A stretch of DNA of 64,000 nucleotides from JBDTNQ01 sp039933635 (GCA_039933635.1 JBDTNQ010000005.1:1-64000); one strand, 5' to 3'. Shown: positions 8,327 to 17,715, counted from the first letter of the stretch. Notes: generated by a model not told the origin, from the sequence alone. A program made the numbers and translations.

Positions 8327-11300
8327 GTGTCCCCGCACGATCCCCTGACCGTCTTCGAGCCTCCGGTGCGCCGGTGGTTCGGCGGTGTCTTTCCGGGCGC
8401 GACCGAAGCGCAGCGTCAGGGTTGGCCCGCCATTGCCGCCGGCGAATCGACGCTGATCCTTGCGCCAACCGGATCGGGCAAGACCCTCGCGGCCTTCCTG
8501 TGGTGTCTCAACCAGATCATGTTTCGCCCAGCGCCGCCCGAGCGCCAGCGCTGTCGGGTCTTGTACGTCTCGCCGCTCAAGGCCCTGGCCGTGGACGTCG
8601 AGCGCAATCTACGCGCGCCGCTCGTCGGCATCGCGCAGGCGGCCCGGGTGATGGGCACGCCTGTCACGGAGCCGATCATCTGGACCCGCACCGGCGACAC
8701 GCCTGCCAGTGAGCGCGCCCGCTTTCAAAGGCATCCGTCGGACATTCTGATCACCACGCCCGAATCGCTCTACCTCATGCTGACCTCGAACGCGCGCGAG
8801 GCGCTGGCGTCGCTCGAGACGGTCATCATCGACGAGATCCACGCACTGGTGCCGACCAAACGCGGTGCGCATCTCGCCTTGTCCCTCGAGCGACTCCAGG
8901 CAATCGTGTCGCGGCCTCTGCAGCGGATTGGGCTGTCGGCGACGCAGCGGCCGTTGGATGAAGTGGCCAGGTTTCTCGGAGGCGTGTCGCAGGGCGGGCG
9001 GGGACGGAGTCGTGCCCTGGACCTGAAGGTCCAGGTCTCCACGGAAGGCGCGAAAGGCTCCAGACGGGCGCGGGCCATCCGCCGAATTCCGGCCGCAGAG
9101 CGGGAGGTCTACCACGAGTTCGCGACGGAGAAGGCCGGGGCCTCGCAGTTTCGCCCCGTCACGATCATCGATGCCGGCGTCCGTCGGGCGATCAAGTTGA
9201 GAGTCGAAGTCCCCGTCGAAGACATGTCACGGCTGGGAGAGCCGGAGCTGAAGAGCGGACCGGCTTCAGCATCCGGGCGCGCGTCGATCTGGACGGCCAT
9301 TCACCCCCGTCTCGTGGAGTTGATTCGCGCCCACCGGTCGACGTTGATTTTCGTCAACAGCCGCCGGCTCGCGGAGCGGCTCGCCGCGGCCATCAACGAA
9401 CTCGCAGGCGAGGTACTCGCGCGCTCGCATCACGGATCGCTTGCGCGCGAACAGCGCGTTGAGATTGAAGATCGACTGAAGACGGGCAATCTCCCTGCCT
9501 TGATCGCCACGTCGTCGCTCGAGCTGGGCATCGACATGGGCGCCATCGACCTCGTCGTGCAGATCGAGGCGCCGTCATCGGTGGCCAGCGGCCTGCAGCG
9601 CATCGGACGCGCGGGCCACCGCGTGGATGCGGTGAGCGAAGGCGTCATCGTTCCGAAGTTTCGCGGCGACTTGCTCGCGTGTGCCGCGGTCGCGAAGCTG
9701 ATGCACGAGGGACGGGTCGAGGCGACGCGCTACCCGCGCAATCCGCTGGATGTGCTCGCTCAGCAGGTTGTCGCCATCGTGGCCACCGACGACATGCAGG
9801 ACTCGGATCTCTTCGACATGGTCCGTCGTGCGGCGCCGTTCGAGGCCCTGAGTCGCAGCGCGTTCGACGGCGTGCTCGACATGCTCTCCGGCCGCTACCC
9901 GTCCGACGAATTCGCGGAGCTTCGGCCGCGCGTCACGTGGAACCGCGTGACGGGCTCGCTGACCACGCGCGGTGGCGCGAAGCGACTCGCCATCGCCAAC
10001 GCCGGCACGATTCCCGACCGTGGGCTCTACGGGGTGTTCCTCGTCGGTAGCGGCCGGCACAACGTTCGGGTCGGAGAGCTCGACGAAGAAATGGTCTTCG
10101 AATCCCGACCGGGCGAGGTCTTCGTCCTTGGCGCGTCGAGCTGGCGCATCGAAGACATTACCCACGATCGGGTGTTCGTCACCCCTGCGCCAGGCCAGCC
10201 CGGTAAAATGCCCTTCTGGAAAGGTGACCGCGTCGGCCGTCCGCTCGAACTGGGCCTCGAGATCGGCAACCTGACGAAGCGGATCGCCCAGTGGCCGCAT
10301 GCCGCGGCGATCTCACACCTGACGCGCGAGCACGATCTCGACCCCGGGGCCGCCGAGAATCTCGTGCAGTACATTCGCGACCAGGCAGTCACGGGCGCCG
10401 TGCCGGACGCCCACACCGTGGTCATCGAGCGCGTCCGTGACGAACTCGGTGACTGGCGCGTCTGCGTGCTGACGCCCCGCGGGGGACGCATCCACGCGCC
10501 GTGGTGCATGGCGGTCGCCGCGAAGATTCAACGGGAGCTCGGTGTCGACGTCGAAACCCTGTGGGCGGACGATGGGTTCGTTGTGCGATTTCCGGACGTG
10601 GACACGCCGCCGGATCCGGCCCTGCTGATTCCGGATCCCGAGGAGGTCGAGGCCCTCGTGCTCCGGCAGCTGGGCTCGACCGCGCTCTTCGCGGCGCGTT
10701 TCCGCGAGAATGCCGGCCGGTCCCTGCTGCTGCCGAAGCGACGCGCTGGATCGCGCGCGCCCTTGTGGCAGCAGCGCAAGAAAGCGGGCGACCTGCTCGC
10801 GGTGGCGGCGCGCTTCGGATCCTTTCCGGTGCTGCTCGAAACGTATCGGGAATGCCTGCGTGACATCTTCGATCTGCCCGCGCTGGTCGACACGCTGCTG
10901 CAGCTGCGCAAGCGCGAGATCCAGCTGAAGGTCATCGATCCCCCGTCTCCGTCTCCGTTTGCAGCCTCGTTGCTGTTCGGGTACGTCGCGAACTTCCTGT
11001 ACGACGGCGATGCGCCCCTGGCGGAACGCCGCGCGCAGGCGTTGTCGGTCAACCAGACCCAGCTCCGCGAGCTCATCGGCGACGCGGAGCTCCGGGATCT
11101 GCTCGATGCCGGAGAGATGGCCGCCGTCGAATCTCAGCTCCAGCATCTGGACGACACGCACCGCGCGCGATCGGCCGATGCCGTTCACGACCTCCTGCTC
11201 GAGGTCGGCGATCTGACCCCCGAGGAAGTCGAGGCGCGCGCTGAATCCGGTCAGGCCCAGGCGTTTCTGGAGGAGTTGCGACGCGCCCGCCGGATTCTGG

Positions 11301-12949
11301 TCGTCCCTGTGGCCGGGGAGTCGCGATACGTCGCGGTGGAGGATGCCGCTCGCTATCGCGATGCGCTGGGCGCGCCCCTGCCGACCGGCGTTCCGGCGGC
11401 CCTGCTCGCGCCTGTGGCCGATCCCGTCGGCGATTTGGTCTCGCGGTTTGCGCGCACGCACGCGCCGTTCACGGCGGGAGACGTTGTGCGCCGGCTCGGC
11501 CTTCACGAGACACTCGTGCGCTCGGCGCTCGTCACGCTCGTCGCCCGTGGCCGCGTCATCGAGGGCGAATTCCGCCCAGGCGGCTCGCACCGCGAGTGGG
11601 TGGACGCGAACGTCCTGCGACAGTTGCGCCGCCGATCGCTCGCCCGTTTGCGACGCGAGGTCGAGGCGGTCGAACCCGCGGCACTCGGTCGCCTGGCGGT
11701 CACCTGGCAGGGCATTGGTTCGCGCCGCCGCGGGCCCGACGCGCTGCTCGACGTGATCGAACAACTGCAAGGCGCGGCCCTGCCGGCATCGATCCTCGAG
11801 CAGGACATCCTGCCGGCTCGTCTCGAGGGCTATTCAGCGGAGTGGCTCGACACGCTGGCGGCCGCGGGCGAGGTTCGCTGGGTCGGCGTGCAGCCATTGG
11901 GGCAGCGCGACGGCCGCCTCGCCCTCTATCTGGCCGATCAGATGCCAGCCCTCCTTCCCCTGCCGTCGACGGAATCGCCGTCCGATCGCGAGGCCGCGGT
12001 GCTCGAGTGGCTCGCGAAGCAGGGCGCGTCGTTCTTCGGGCCCCTGCACGAGGCCGCCGGGGGCGGCTACCCCGGTGAAACCGTCGACGCGTTGTGGTCC
12101 CTCGTCTGGCGCGGCGTGGTCGCGAGTGATGCCTTCTTTGCGTTGCGTGCCTTCACGGCCGCCGGCGACAAGCGCCGCCGTCGGCCCGACCCCTCGGCGC
12201 GCTTCCGATCGCGGCGTCTCGTGCCGCGCGCGGCCGAAGGCCGCTGGACGCTCGTGCGCAGCCGCAGCGGCGCTGTGTCGCAGACTGAGCGCATAGCCGC
12301 CACGGCGCGCCAACTCCTGACTCGCCACGGCGTGCTCACGCGGGAGGCGCTGGCCGCCGAAGGCATCACCGGGGGGTTCAGTGCGATCTACCCTGCGCTC
12401 AAGGCGATGGATGACGCCGGCCGCGTGCGACGAGGCTATTTCGTGAGCGGCCTCGGCGCGACGCAGTTCGCGCTGCCCGGTGCGCTCGATCTCCTGCGGT
12501 CGATGCGTGATCCCGACTCGGATCCGCAGATCGCCGTCGCAGCGGCAGCCGATCCGGCCAACCCCTACGGCACGTCTCTCTCGTGGCCCGCGCCCGACCT
12601 CACGCGGGTCGTCGGCGCGACCGTCGTGTTGGTCGACGGCGCGATGAGCATCTACATCGCCCGCGGTTACCGGGAGATCACCGTGGTCCTGCCGCAGGAT
12701 GAACCGTTCCGCTCGCGAACGGCTCGAGCCGCTGCCCGCGGGCTCATGGCGCACGCGCGTGGCGATGGCACGCGCCGTCCACGACCGATGTTCATCGCGA
12801 CGATCAGCAATGCGCCTGCCCTCGACCATCCCTTCGCGCCGTTTCTCGAGGAAGCCGGATTCGTGCGCGCCGGCGCCGGTCTCCATCTTCCAAAGAGCGC
12901 GCTCACGGCTGTCGAAGAACCCGCCGACGACGAGCACGACGATGCCTGA
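8327..12949 (+). CDS. lhr: Large Lhr-type ATP-dependent DNA helicase
   Basis: Superfamily 2 helicase of 1540 residues, about the size of E. coli Lhr, translocating on single-stranded DNA in repair. Walker A APTGSGKT is at residues 46-53, DEIH at 169-172, motif III GLSATQRP follows, and the second RecA fold has ATSSLELGIDMG and the arginine-finger motif IGRAGHR near 426. Winged-helix and Lhr-specific domains follow, with a long C-terminal region of the kind associated with a glycosylase-like fold in full-length Lhr. Between RFLGG and RPVTIID there is an extra segment of about 50 residues (roughly 223-274) that E. coli Lhr lacks; it holds a palindromic repeat. The stop overlaps the nei start by eight bases, so helicase and glycosylase are translationally coupled. 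Confidence 0.95.
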   Translation: MSPHDPLTVFEPPVRRWFGGVFPGATEAQRQGWPAIAAGESTLILAPTGSGKTLAAFLWCLNQIMFRPAPPERQRCRVLYVSPLKALAVDVERNLRAPLVGIAQAARVMGTPVTEPIIWTRTGDTPASERARFQRHPSDILITTPESLYLMLTSNAREALASLETVIIDEIHALVPTKRGAHLALSLERLQAIVSRPLQRIGLSATQRPLDEVARFLGGVSQGGRGRSRALDLKVQVSTEGAKGSRRARAIRRIPAAEREVYHEFATEKAGASQFRPVTIIDAGVRRAIKLRVEVPVEDMSRLGEPELKSGPASASGRASIWTAIHPRLVELIRAHRSTLIFVNSRRLAERLAAAINELAGEVLARSHHGSLAREQRVEIEDRLKTGNLPALIATSSLELGIDMGAIDLVVQIEAPSSVASGLQRIGRAGHRVDAVSEGVIVPKFRGDLLACAAVAKLMHEGRVEATRYPRNPLDVLAQQVVAIVATDDMQDSDLFDMVRRAAPFEALSRSAFDGVLDMLSGRYPSDEFAELRPRVTWNRVTGSLTTRGGAKRLAIANAGTIPDRGLYGVFLVGSGRHNVRVGELDEEMVFESRPGEVFVLGASSWRIEDITHDRVFVTPAPGQPGKMPFWKGDRVGRPLELGLEIGNLTKRIAQWPHAAAISHLTREHDLDPGAAENLVQYIRDQAVTGAVPDAHTVVIERVRDELGDWRVCVLTPRGGRIHAPWCMAVAAKIQRELGVDVETLWADDGFVVRFPDVDTPPDPALLIPDPEEVEALVLRQLGSTALFAARFRENAGRSLLLPKRRAGSRAPLWQQRKKAGDLLAVAARFGSFPVLLETYRECLRDIFDLPALVDTLLQLRKREIQLKVIDPPSPSPFAASLLFGYVANFLYDGDAPLAERRAQALSVNQTQLRELIGDAELRDLLDAGEMAAVESQLQHLDDTHRARSADAVHDLLLEVGDLTPEEVEARAESGQAQAFLEELRRARRILVVPVAGESRYVAVEDAARYRDALGAPLPTGVPAALLAPVADPVGDLVSRFARTHAPFTAGDVVRRLGLHETLVRSALVTLVARGRVIEGEFRPGGSHREWVDANVLRQLRRRSLARLRREVEAVEPAALGRLAVTWQGIGSRRRGPDALLDVIEQLQGAALPASILEQDILPARLEGYSAEWLDTLAAAGEVRWVGVQPLGQRDGRLALYLADQMPALLPLPSTESPSDREAAVLEWLAKQGASFFGPLHEAAGGGYPGETVDALWSLVWRGVVASDAFFALRAFTAAGDKRRRRPDPSARFRSRRLVPRAAEGRWTLVRSRSGAVSQTERIAATARQLLTRHGVLTREALAAEGITGGFSAIYPALKAMDDAGRVRRGYFVSGLGATQFALPGALDLLRSMRDPDSDPQIAVAAAADPANPYGTSLSWPAPDLTRVVGATVVLVDGAMSIYIARGYREITVVLPQDEPFRSRTARAAARGLMAHARGDGTRRPRPMFIATISNAPALDHPFAPFLEEAGFVRAGAGLHLPKSALTAVEEPADDEHDDA
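8987..9148 (+). repeat. Candidate palindromic-repeat insertion inside lhr, flanked by TCGCAG
   Basis: TCGCAG occurs at 8987-8992 and again at 9143-9148, 156 bases (52 codons) apart, so the intervening segment is in frame. It contains the palindrome CCTGGACCT-GA-AGGTCCAGG (about 9016-9035), matching the intergenic element at 34343-34366. The encoded residues fall between two conserved helicase motifs, where E. coli Lhr goes almost directly from RFLGG to RPVTV. The repeat match is seen directly; the insertion history is inferred. Confidence 0.45.
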
Positions 12950-13766
12950 AGGCGACACGATCTTTCGAACGGCCCGAACCTTGGAGCGGGCGCTGGCAGG
13001 TCGAGTGGTCACGAAGTTCGACACGCAACTGGCTGGTCTGGCGGTCGTCGACCGGCGCGAACCGATTGTCGGGCGCATCGTCGAGCGTGTGTCTTCCCGC
13101 GGGAAGCACCTGCTGATCGAACTGTCCGGCGCGCTCGTGTTGCGCAGCCACATGCGGATGCACGGCAGCTGGCACATCTACCGCCCGGGCGAACGGTGGC
13201 GCGCACGGGTTCGCGAGGCGCGCATCGTCCTTGCGACCAGCGAGTGGGTGGCCATTGCGTTCAGCGTCACCGATGCGGAGCTGATGTCACCGGATGAGCT
13301 GGCGCACCATTCCCGGCTCTCGGCCCTCGGACCCGATCTCCTGTCCCCAGAGGCGAACCTCGTCGAGGCGCGCGAGCGGATTCGGGCATCGGGCGCGAAG
13401 CACATCGCCGAGGCGCTTCTCGCGCAACGTGCCGTCGCCGGACTGGGCAACGTGTACAAGTCCGAACTGCTGTTCCTGGTCGGTCTGTATCCATTCACGC
13501 CTGTCAGCGACGTGTCGGACGAAACGCTCGACCGGCTGCTTGCGCGGGGGCGCGAACTCCTCCAGCTCAACGTGGCCGAGAAGGCGATCGCCGGTGCCTC
13601 GGGGCATGGCCGTGTGACGACCGGCCGACTCGACCCTCGCGAGAAGCTGTGGGTGTACGGCAGGGCGGGACAGTCCTGTTTCAAGTGCGGAACGGCGATT
13701 CGATCGGAGAGCGAGACGGAGGGACGTCGTACGTACTGGTGCCCAACGTGTCAGGCGAGGGGGTAG
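12942..13766 (+). CDS. nei: Fpg/Nei-family DNA glycosylase/AP lyase
   Basis: Base-excision repair enzyme of 274 residues. It begins MPEGDTIFRTA, so Pro2 (Schiff-base nucleophile) and Glu3 are in place, with the conserved lysine in SRGKHLLIEL (Lys58). The helix-two-turns-helix region is near LAQRAVAGLGNVYKSE, and a C-terminal zinc finger (C-x2-C ... C-x2-C, 246-271) ends the protein. PEGDTI at the N-terminus resembles Nei (endonuclease VIII) more than MutM (usually PELPE), so oxidised pyrimidines are the expected substrates. ATG 12942 lies inside the end of lhr (ATGCCTGA overlap), giving a helicase-glycosylase operon. Confidence 0.92.
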   Translation: MPEGDTIFRTARTLERALAGRVVTKFDTQLAGLAVVDRREPIVGRIVERVSSRGKHLLIELSGALVLRSHMRMHGSWHIYRPGERWRARVREARIVLATSEWVAIAFSVTDAELMSPDELAHHSRLSALGPDLLSPEANLVEARERIRASGAKHIAEALLAQRAVAGLGNVYKSELLFLVGLYPFTPVSDVSDETLDRLLARGRELLQLNVAEKAIAGASGHGRVTTGRLDPREKLWVYGRAGQSCFKCGTAIRSESETEGRRTYWCPTCQARG

Positions 13767-13773
13767 GGCACGC

Positions 13774-13799
13774 CAGGTAACAGGCTGAGCCGGTTACTG
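13774..13799 (+). terminator. Hairpin just after nei
   Basis: GTAAC-A-GGC-TGA-GCC-G-GTTAC at 13777-13797, eight pairs with one mismatch, followed by TGTTCT. It lies a few bases after the nei stop. It is a plausible weak terminator, but it is also a 21-base near-palindrome that could bind a regulator. Confidence 0.45.
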
Positions 13800-13937
13800 T
13801 TCTGACGGATCGATAACAAGAATCCTACCGACCTCGCTGCCTTCCCGGTGGATTCCCCGAGTTGCGCACCGACCATCGCTCCGACCTTCACGGCATCGCC
13901 GTTGCAAGGGGTGAGTCCACCCCAGTCAGGAGGAATG

Positions 13938-14273
13938 ATGTCAACACCGCAATCCTGGGTGGAGGTGTCCGGTCCCGATGTCGATCTGCAGCAGTGGTTA
14001 GACGGGCTCCTGGTGCGATTCCGCGACGAGACCGAACTGAGACGGCTGATCCACCTCGATCAGCGATCGTTCTCCATCGCGGACCACGTCGAGCCTGCCG
14101 GGCAGGACCTGTACGCCACCTTCATCGTGTCCAAGGCGTTGTCGATCACCGTGCAGGTTCGCGCGCTCGACCTCGAGCCCGGCGCCGTCCAGCAGCACTT
14201 CACATTCATCAACGCGGACGTTGACGTCCTCGACCTGATCTTCTGCACGGCGTCGCCAACGACGGTGCACTAG
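13938..14273 (+). CDS. Small conserved-looking protein of unknown function
   Basis: About 111 residues, not recognised. A strong AGGAGG at 13928-13933 sits four bases before ATG 13938 (ATG 13935 is adjacent and also possible), and the codon usage matches real genes here. The protein is acidic with no signal peptide, Cys pair or nucleotide motif; the middle reads like alternating strands (LYATFIVSKALSITVQVRAL). The gene stands alone between nei and a C1 peptidase. Confidence 0.6.
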   Translation: MSTPQSWVEVSGPDVDLQQWLDGLLVRFRDETELRRLIHLDQRSFSIADHVEPAGQDLYATFIVSKALSITVQVRALDLEPGAVQQHFTFINADVDVLDLIFCTASPTTVH

Positions 14274-14408
14274 GGGCGAAGTCGCTGCGGCCATGCCCGG
14301 CTGAAGGGTCAGGGCCAGGTTTCAGCACTTTTCAGCTCTGGGCAAAGGACTTCGGCGGACTCCGTGGGCAGAATTGGACTCCTGTTCGTTCACCCGACAG
14401 GAGGCCCC

Positions 14409-15224
14409 ATGACCCTTGCAACGCCGCAGCACACGCATCACACCACTCGTCGTCTTTCCCTGCGCTCCGTTCGCCGCTTCGGATGGATCCCCGATCTGCC
14501 CGACCAGCGCGATTTCATCTACGCCGCTCCACCTCACATCCTGGCCACGTTGCCGTCGTCGGCCGATCTGCGTCCGGCGTGCCCTCCGGTCTACGACCAG
14601 GGCGCGCTTGGGAGTTGCACGGCGAACGCCATTGCGGCAGCGCTGGAGTTCGATCAGATGAAGCAGGGCGCCCCGGACGTCTTCGTGCCGTCGCGGCTGT
14701 TCATCTACTACAACGAGCGCGCGATGGAGGGCAGCCTCGATGAGGATGCCGGTGCGATGATTCGCGACGGCATCAAGAGTGTGGCGCAGGTCGGCGCGCC
14801 CCATGAGTCGACGTGGCCCTACGTCATCGCGAAGTTCCGCACGAAGCCGCCGGTAAAGGCGTTTACCGACGCCGCGGCCCATCAGGCCCTGCTCTACCAA
14901 CGCCTGCGCCCTCGCGTGGATCAGCTTCGCGGCTGTCTGGCCAGCGGATTCCCCTTTGTGTTCGGTTTCACCGTGTACGAGAGCTTCGAAGACCCGGTCG
15001 TCGTGAAAACAGGCCGGGTGCCTCTGCCATCGCCGTCTGAAGCGCCCATCGGCGGCCATGCCGTGCTCGCGGTGGGCTATGACGACGCGAGGGCGTGGTT
15101 CATCGTGCGCAATTCGTGGGGACCCGCGTGGGGCATGCGCGGCTACTTCACGATGCCGTACGACTACGTGCTCGACACGAACCTGTGTGACGACTTCTGG
15201 GTGATTCGAAGCGTCGAGGCGTGA
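14409..15224 (+). CDS. C1 (papain-like) cysteine peptidase
   Basis: Papain-family peptidase of about 271 residues. The triad is intact: Cys70 in QGALGSCTANA, His217 in GGHAVLAVGYDD and Asn235 in VRNSWGPAWGMRGYF. AGGAGG at 14399-14404 sets the ATG at 14409. There is no long prodomain or clear signal peptide; a short N-terminal stretch leads to FGWIPDLPDQRDF, the usual opening of bacterial C1A proteins with a compact propeptide. These enzymes cleave proteins or peptides; location and target are unknown. It converges with the methyltransferase gene. Confidence 0.9.
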   Translation: MTLATPQHTHHTTRRLSLRSVRRFGWIPDLPDQRDFIYAAPPHILATLPSSADLRPACPPVYDQGALGSCTANAIAAALEFDQMKQGAPDVFVPSRLFIYYNERAMEGSLDEDAGAMIRDGIKSVAQVGAPHESTWPYVIAKFRTKPPVKAFTDAAAHQALLYQRLRPRVDQLRGCLASGFPFVFGFTVYESFEDPVVVKTGRVPLPSPSEAPIGGHAVLAVGYDDARAWFIVRNSWGPAWGMRGYFTMPYDYVLDTNLCDDFWVIRSVEA

Positions 15225-15238
15225 GGACGACTCGGGGT

Positions 15239-15272
15239 GCCGGGCGGCAGCCGCTCAGCGCTGCTGCCCGGC
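15239..15272. terminator. Bidirectional hairpin between convergent genes
   Basis: GCCGGGCGGCAGC and GCTGCTGCCCGGC form a 13-pair stem with one G-U pair and an eight-base loop. It spans the last codons of the minus-strand methyltransferase and the space after the peptidase. No T tract is present. Confidence 0.5.
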
Positions 15273-16028
15273 CGTCGAGCCATTCGCTCGGGCCACGGCA
15301 AGCAGACTCTGACCGAAGGGCGGCCGGAACAGATGACGTTCGGTGGAATGCACGAATGGGAACACCACGCGGTCAAAGAACCGGACGCGCGCCGCGTCGA
15401 AGTGCCGATCCTTCAGGATGCGAAACGTCAGGAGCCACGCGAAGTAGCCGGCCCAATTGAAGTAGTGCAGGCGGACGATGGAGAACCCGGCGGCCGACAG
15501 CTTCTGCCGAAGTTCCGCCCGCCGGTAGCGCCGGAAATGGCCGAAGTCTTTGTCGATAGGCGCGTAGAGTTCCGGGCGCGCCGGCACGAACAGGCAGAGA
15601 TGCCCGGTGCCTGGCTCCAGGAGTTGCCGGATGACGCGCAGTTCCTGGGCGTCGTCTTCGATATGTTCGAGCACATTGACGCAGACGGCTGTGTGCCAGA
15701 CCCCCGCATTCAGCAGATCTCGTGCTTCGCCCTGGACGATGTCGTGCAGCGGCCGAGCGGCACGAAACTGCCCGCAGAACACCGGATCCGGCTCGACGGA
15801 CGTGACGCTCGCCACCCCGGCGGTGTCGGCGAGATCAACGCTGAACTGCCCGATGCCGGCGCCGATTTCGACGACGCGCCCCCGCAGTTCCGGCTGAAAT
15901 TCGCGAATGAGGGCCCGGCGGTAGTTGCGGGCTTCCGACAGCGCGGCGAATTCGAAGTTGGCGGGGTCCGGTATCGCGGCGTGTGGAACGGCCCCGCCCG
16001 GTGCGTTCGTCGTCACGGATGGCGCCAT
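15255..16028 (-). CDS. Class I SAM-dependent methyltransferase
   Basis: A 257-residue methyltransferase with motif I VVEIGAGIGQFS near residue 52, motif II-like SVEPDP and the motif IV region VCVNVLEHIEDD. The C-terminal part (FRRYRRAELRQKLSAAGF, then hydrophobic WAGYFAWLL) resembles the Methyltransf_11/12 proteins often found with glycan and lipid genes. Its substrate cannot be assigned. It is divergent from the VOC dioxygenase gene with only 33 bases between starts. Confidence 0.85.
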   Translation of the reverse strand: MAPSVTTNAPGGAVPHAAIPDPANFEFAALSEARNYRRALIREFQPELRGRVVEIGAGIGQFSVDLADTAGVASVTSVEPDPVFCGQFRAARPLHDIVQGEARDLLNAGVWHTAVCVNVLEHIEDDAQELRVIRQLLEPGTGHLCLFVPARPELYAPIDKDFGHFRRYRRAELRQKLSAAGFSIVRLHYFNWAGYFAWLLTFRILKDRHFDAARVRFFDRVVFPFVHSTERHLFRPPFGQSLLAVARANGSTAGQQR

Positions 16029-16049
16029 GATATCGCGGGCAAGTAGCGG

Positions 16050-16055
16050 TAATGT
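16050..16055 (+). promoter_or_regulatory. TAATGT -10 element, leaderless-type, for the VOC dioxygenase
   Basis: TAATGT, then six bases, then ATG 16062. No Shine-Dalgarno sequence lies between. Confidence 0.5.
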
Positions 16056-16061
16056 GTGTTG

Positions 16062-16970
16062 ATGTCTGCCGCGAGTTTGCGTCCGTCGTCTCCGAGGCCC
16101 TACGGAGTCCGGCCCTCAGGCTTCACGCTGCCCGACGCGACGTACGTCGGCGCCGTGCAGCTTCAGGTGGCCGACTTGAGCCGATCATTGGACTACTACG
16201 AGCACATCCTGGGTCTGCGCGTGATCGAACGGGATGGTCGTTCGGCGGTCCTGGGATCGCACGGCGGCCGCGCGCTCGTGCGCCTGCACGCGAAGGCCGG
16301 CATCCACCCGGTGCCGCAGCAGGGTGCGTTCGGCCTCTATCACTTCGCGATCCTCCTGCCTGATCGTATGCATCTCGGCCGCTTTCTGACCCACCTGAGC
16401 CGGGTCAACACGGGTCGTCTGGGCATGGCCGACCACCTCGTGAGCGAGGCGCTCTACCTCACGGATCCAGATGGACTGGGCATCGAGGTCTACGCCGATC
16501 GCCCGCGCGAGTCGTGGCGCCACGAAAACCGCGAACTCGTGATGGCCACCGATCCGCTCGACGCGCCGTCAGTGATGGCGGCCGGCGGCCGCGAGTCATG
16601 GACCGGCATGCCAGACGGCACGACGATGGGACACATGCATCTGCACGTCGGTGACATCGCCACAGCCGAAGCGTTTTATCACGAGGGGTTGGGGCTCGAG
16701 AAGATGGTGTGGAGCTATCCTGGAGCGCTGTTCCTCGCGGCGGGCGGCTACCACCATCACCTTGGCGTCAACACCTGGTCGCGCGGTCCGGCCGCGCGCG
16801 ACGATCAGGCGCGCTTGCTCGAGTGGGAGCTGATCGTGCCGGATGCGGACGCCGCCGAGGCCGCAGCTCGCAGTCTGCAGGCGACCGGTGCATCGTCCGA
16901 GGACACTGGCGCAGGATGGCGCGTTGTGGATCCCTGGGGCACGCAGTTCCGCCTCAGCGCCAGCGCGTGA
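16062..16970 (+). CDS. Two-domain VOC (catechol-2,3-dioxygenase-like) protein
   Basis: About 302 residues with two vicinal-oxygen-chelate modules. The first runs about 25-150 (VGAVQLQVADLSRSLDYYEH), the second from about 185 (MGHMHLHVGDIATAEAFYHE), with candidate metal ligands His in HMHLHV, His in YHHHLG and Glu in WELIV. Length and layout match Bacillus CatE-type extradiol dioxygenases, which need Fe(II) and open catecholic rings. No other aromatic-degradation gene is nearby, so a different VOC activity is possible. RsmE follows after one base. Confidence 0.85.
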   Translation: MSAASLRPSSPRPYGVRPSGFTLPDATYVGAVQLQVADLSRSLDYYEHILGLRVIERDGRSAVLGSHGGRALVRLHAKAGIHPVPQQGAFGLYHFAILLPDRMHLGRFLTHLSRVNTGRLGMADHLVSEALYLTDPDGLGIEVYADRPRESWRHENRELVMATDPLDAPSVMAAGGRESWTGMPDGTTMGHMHLHVGDIATAEAFYHEGLGLEKMVWSYPGALFLAAGGYHHHLGVNTWSRGPAARDDQARLLEWELIVPDADAAEAAARSLQATGASSEDTGAGWRVVDPWGTQFRLSASA

Positions 16971-16971
16971 G

Positions 16972-17715
16972 ATGAACCTCATTCTCTGCGCCCGCGACGA
17001 AGTCGACGTGTCAGGTCGTGTGCATCTCACCGGCGATCGGGCCCGTCACGTGCGTGACGTGCTGCACGCGGCGCCTGGGCAGGCGATACGGGTCGGCATC
17101 ATCGATGGCCCGCTGGGGGTGGGAACAGTGATGGCGGTCGCCGACGATGCCGTCGATCTGGCATGCGCGTTCGACGATGGCGTGCCGGAAAGGCCGGCGG
17201 TGGATCTGCTGCTGGCCGTGCCGCGGCCGAAGGTCCTGCGGCGCCTCTGGGCGCAACTTGCAGCGATGGGCGTCGGGCGCATCGTCCTCACGAACGCGGC
17301 CAGGGTCGAACGCAACTACTTCGACACGCACTGGCTTTCACCGGCGGCGTATCGGCCGCTGCTCGTCGAAGGGCTGCAGCAGGCTCGGGACACGCGTCTC
17401 CCGCTCGTGACGGTGCACCGTCAGTTCCGCCCACTGATCGAAGATGCGCTGCTGGGTTTGGTACCCAATGCTCTTCGACTGGTGGCCCATCCCGGCGTGG
17501 CGGAGTCCATCCCGGATGTCATCCACGATCACTCGCCGCAGCGTGTGCTGCTCGCCGTCGGTCCTGAAGGCGGATGGAACGCGTTCGAACTGGACCTCCT
17601 GGCGTCGCACGGCTTTGTGCCGGCTGCCATGGGGCTCCGGACTCTGAGAACGGACACGGCGTGTGTGGCGGCGCTGGCTCTGGTACATGGCGCGCTGTCC
17701 ACCCGCTCGCGCTGA
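16972..17715 (+). CDS. rsmE: 16S rRNA (uracil-1498-N3)-methyltransferase RsmE
   Basis: A 247-residue SPOUT methyltransferase that methylates U1498 of 16S rRNA. It has the N-terminal PUA-like part (HLTGDRARHVRDVL), the trefoil-knot motif VGPEGGW and the terminal MGLRTLRTDTACVAAL, the RsmE hallmark normally seen as LG-x-RILR-x-ETA. ATG 16972 lies one base after the VOC gene stop, so the two are probably co-transcribed; that pairing has no obvious functional logic. Confidence 0.93.
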   Translation: MNLILCARDEVDVSGRVHLTGDRARHVRDVLHAAPGQAIRVGIIDGPLGVGTVMAVADDAVDLACAFDDGVPERPAVDLLLAVPRPKVLRRLWAQLAAMGVGRIVLTNAARVERNYFDTHWLSPAAYRPLLVEGLQQARDTRLPLVTVHRQFRPLIEDALLGLVPNALRLVAHPGVAESIPDVIHDHSPQRVLLAVGPEGGWNAFELDLLASHGFVPAAMGLRTLRTDTACVAALALVHGALSTRSR

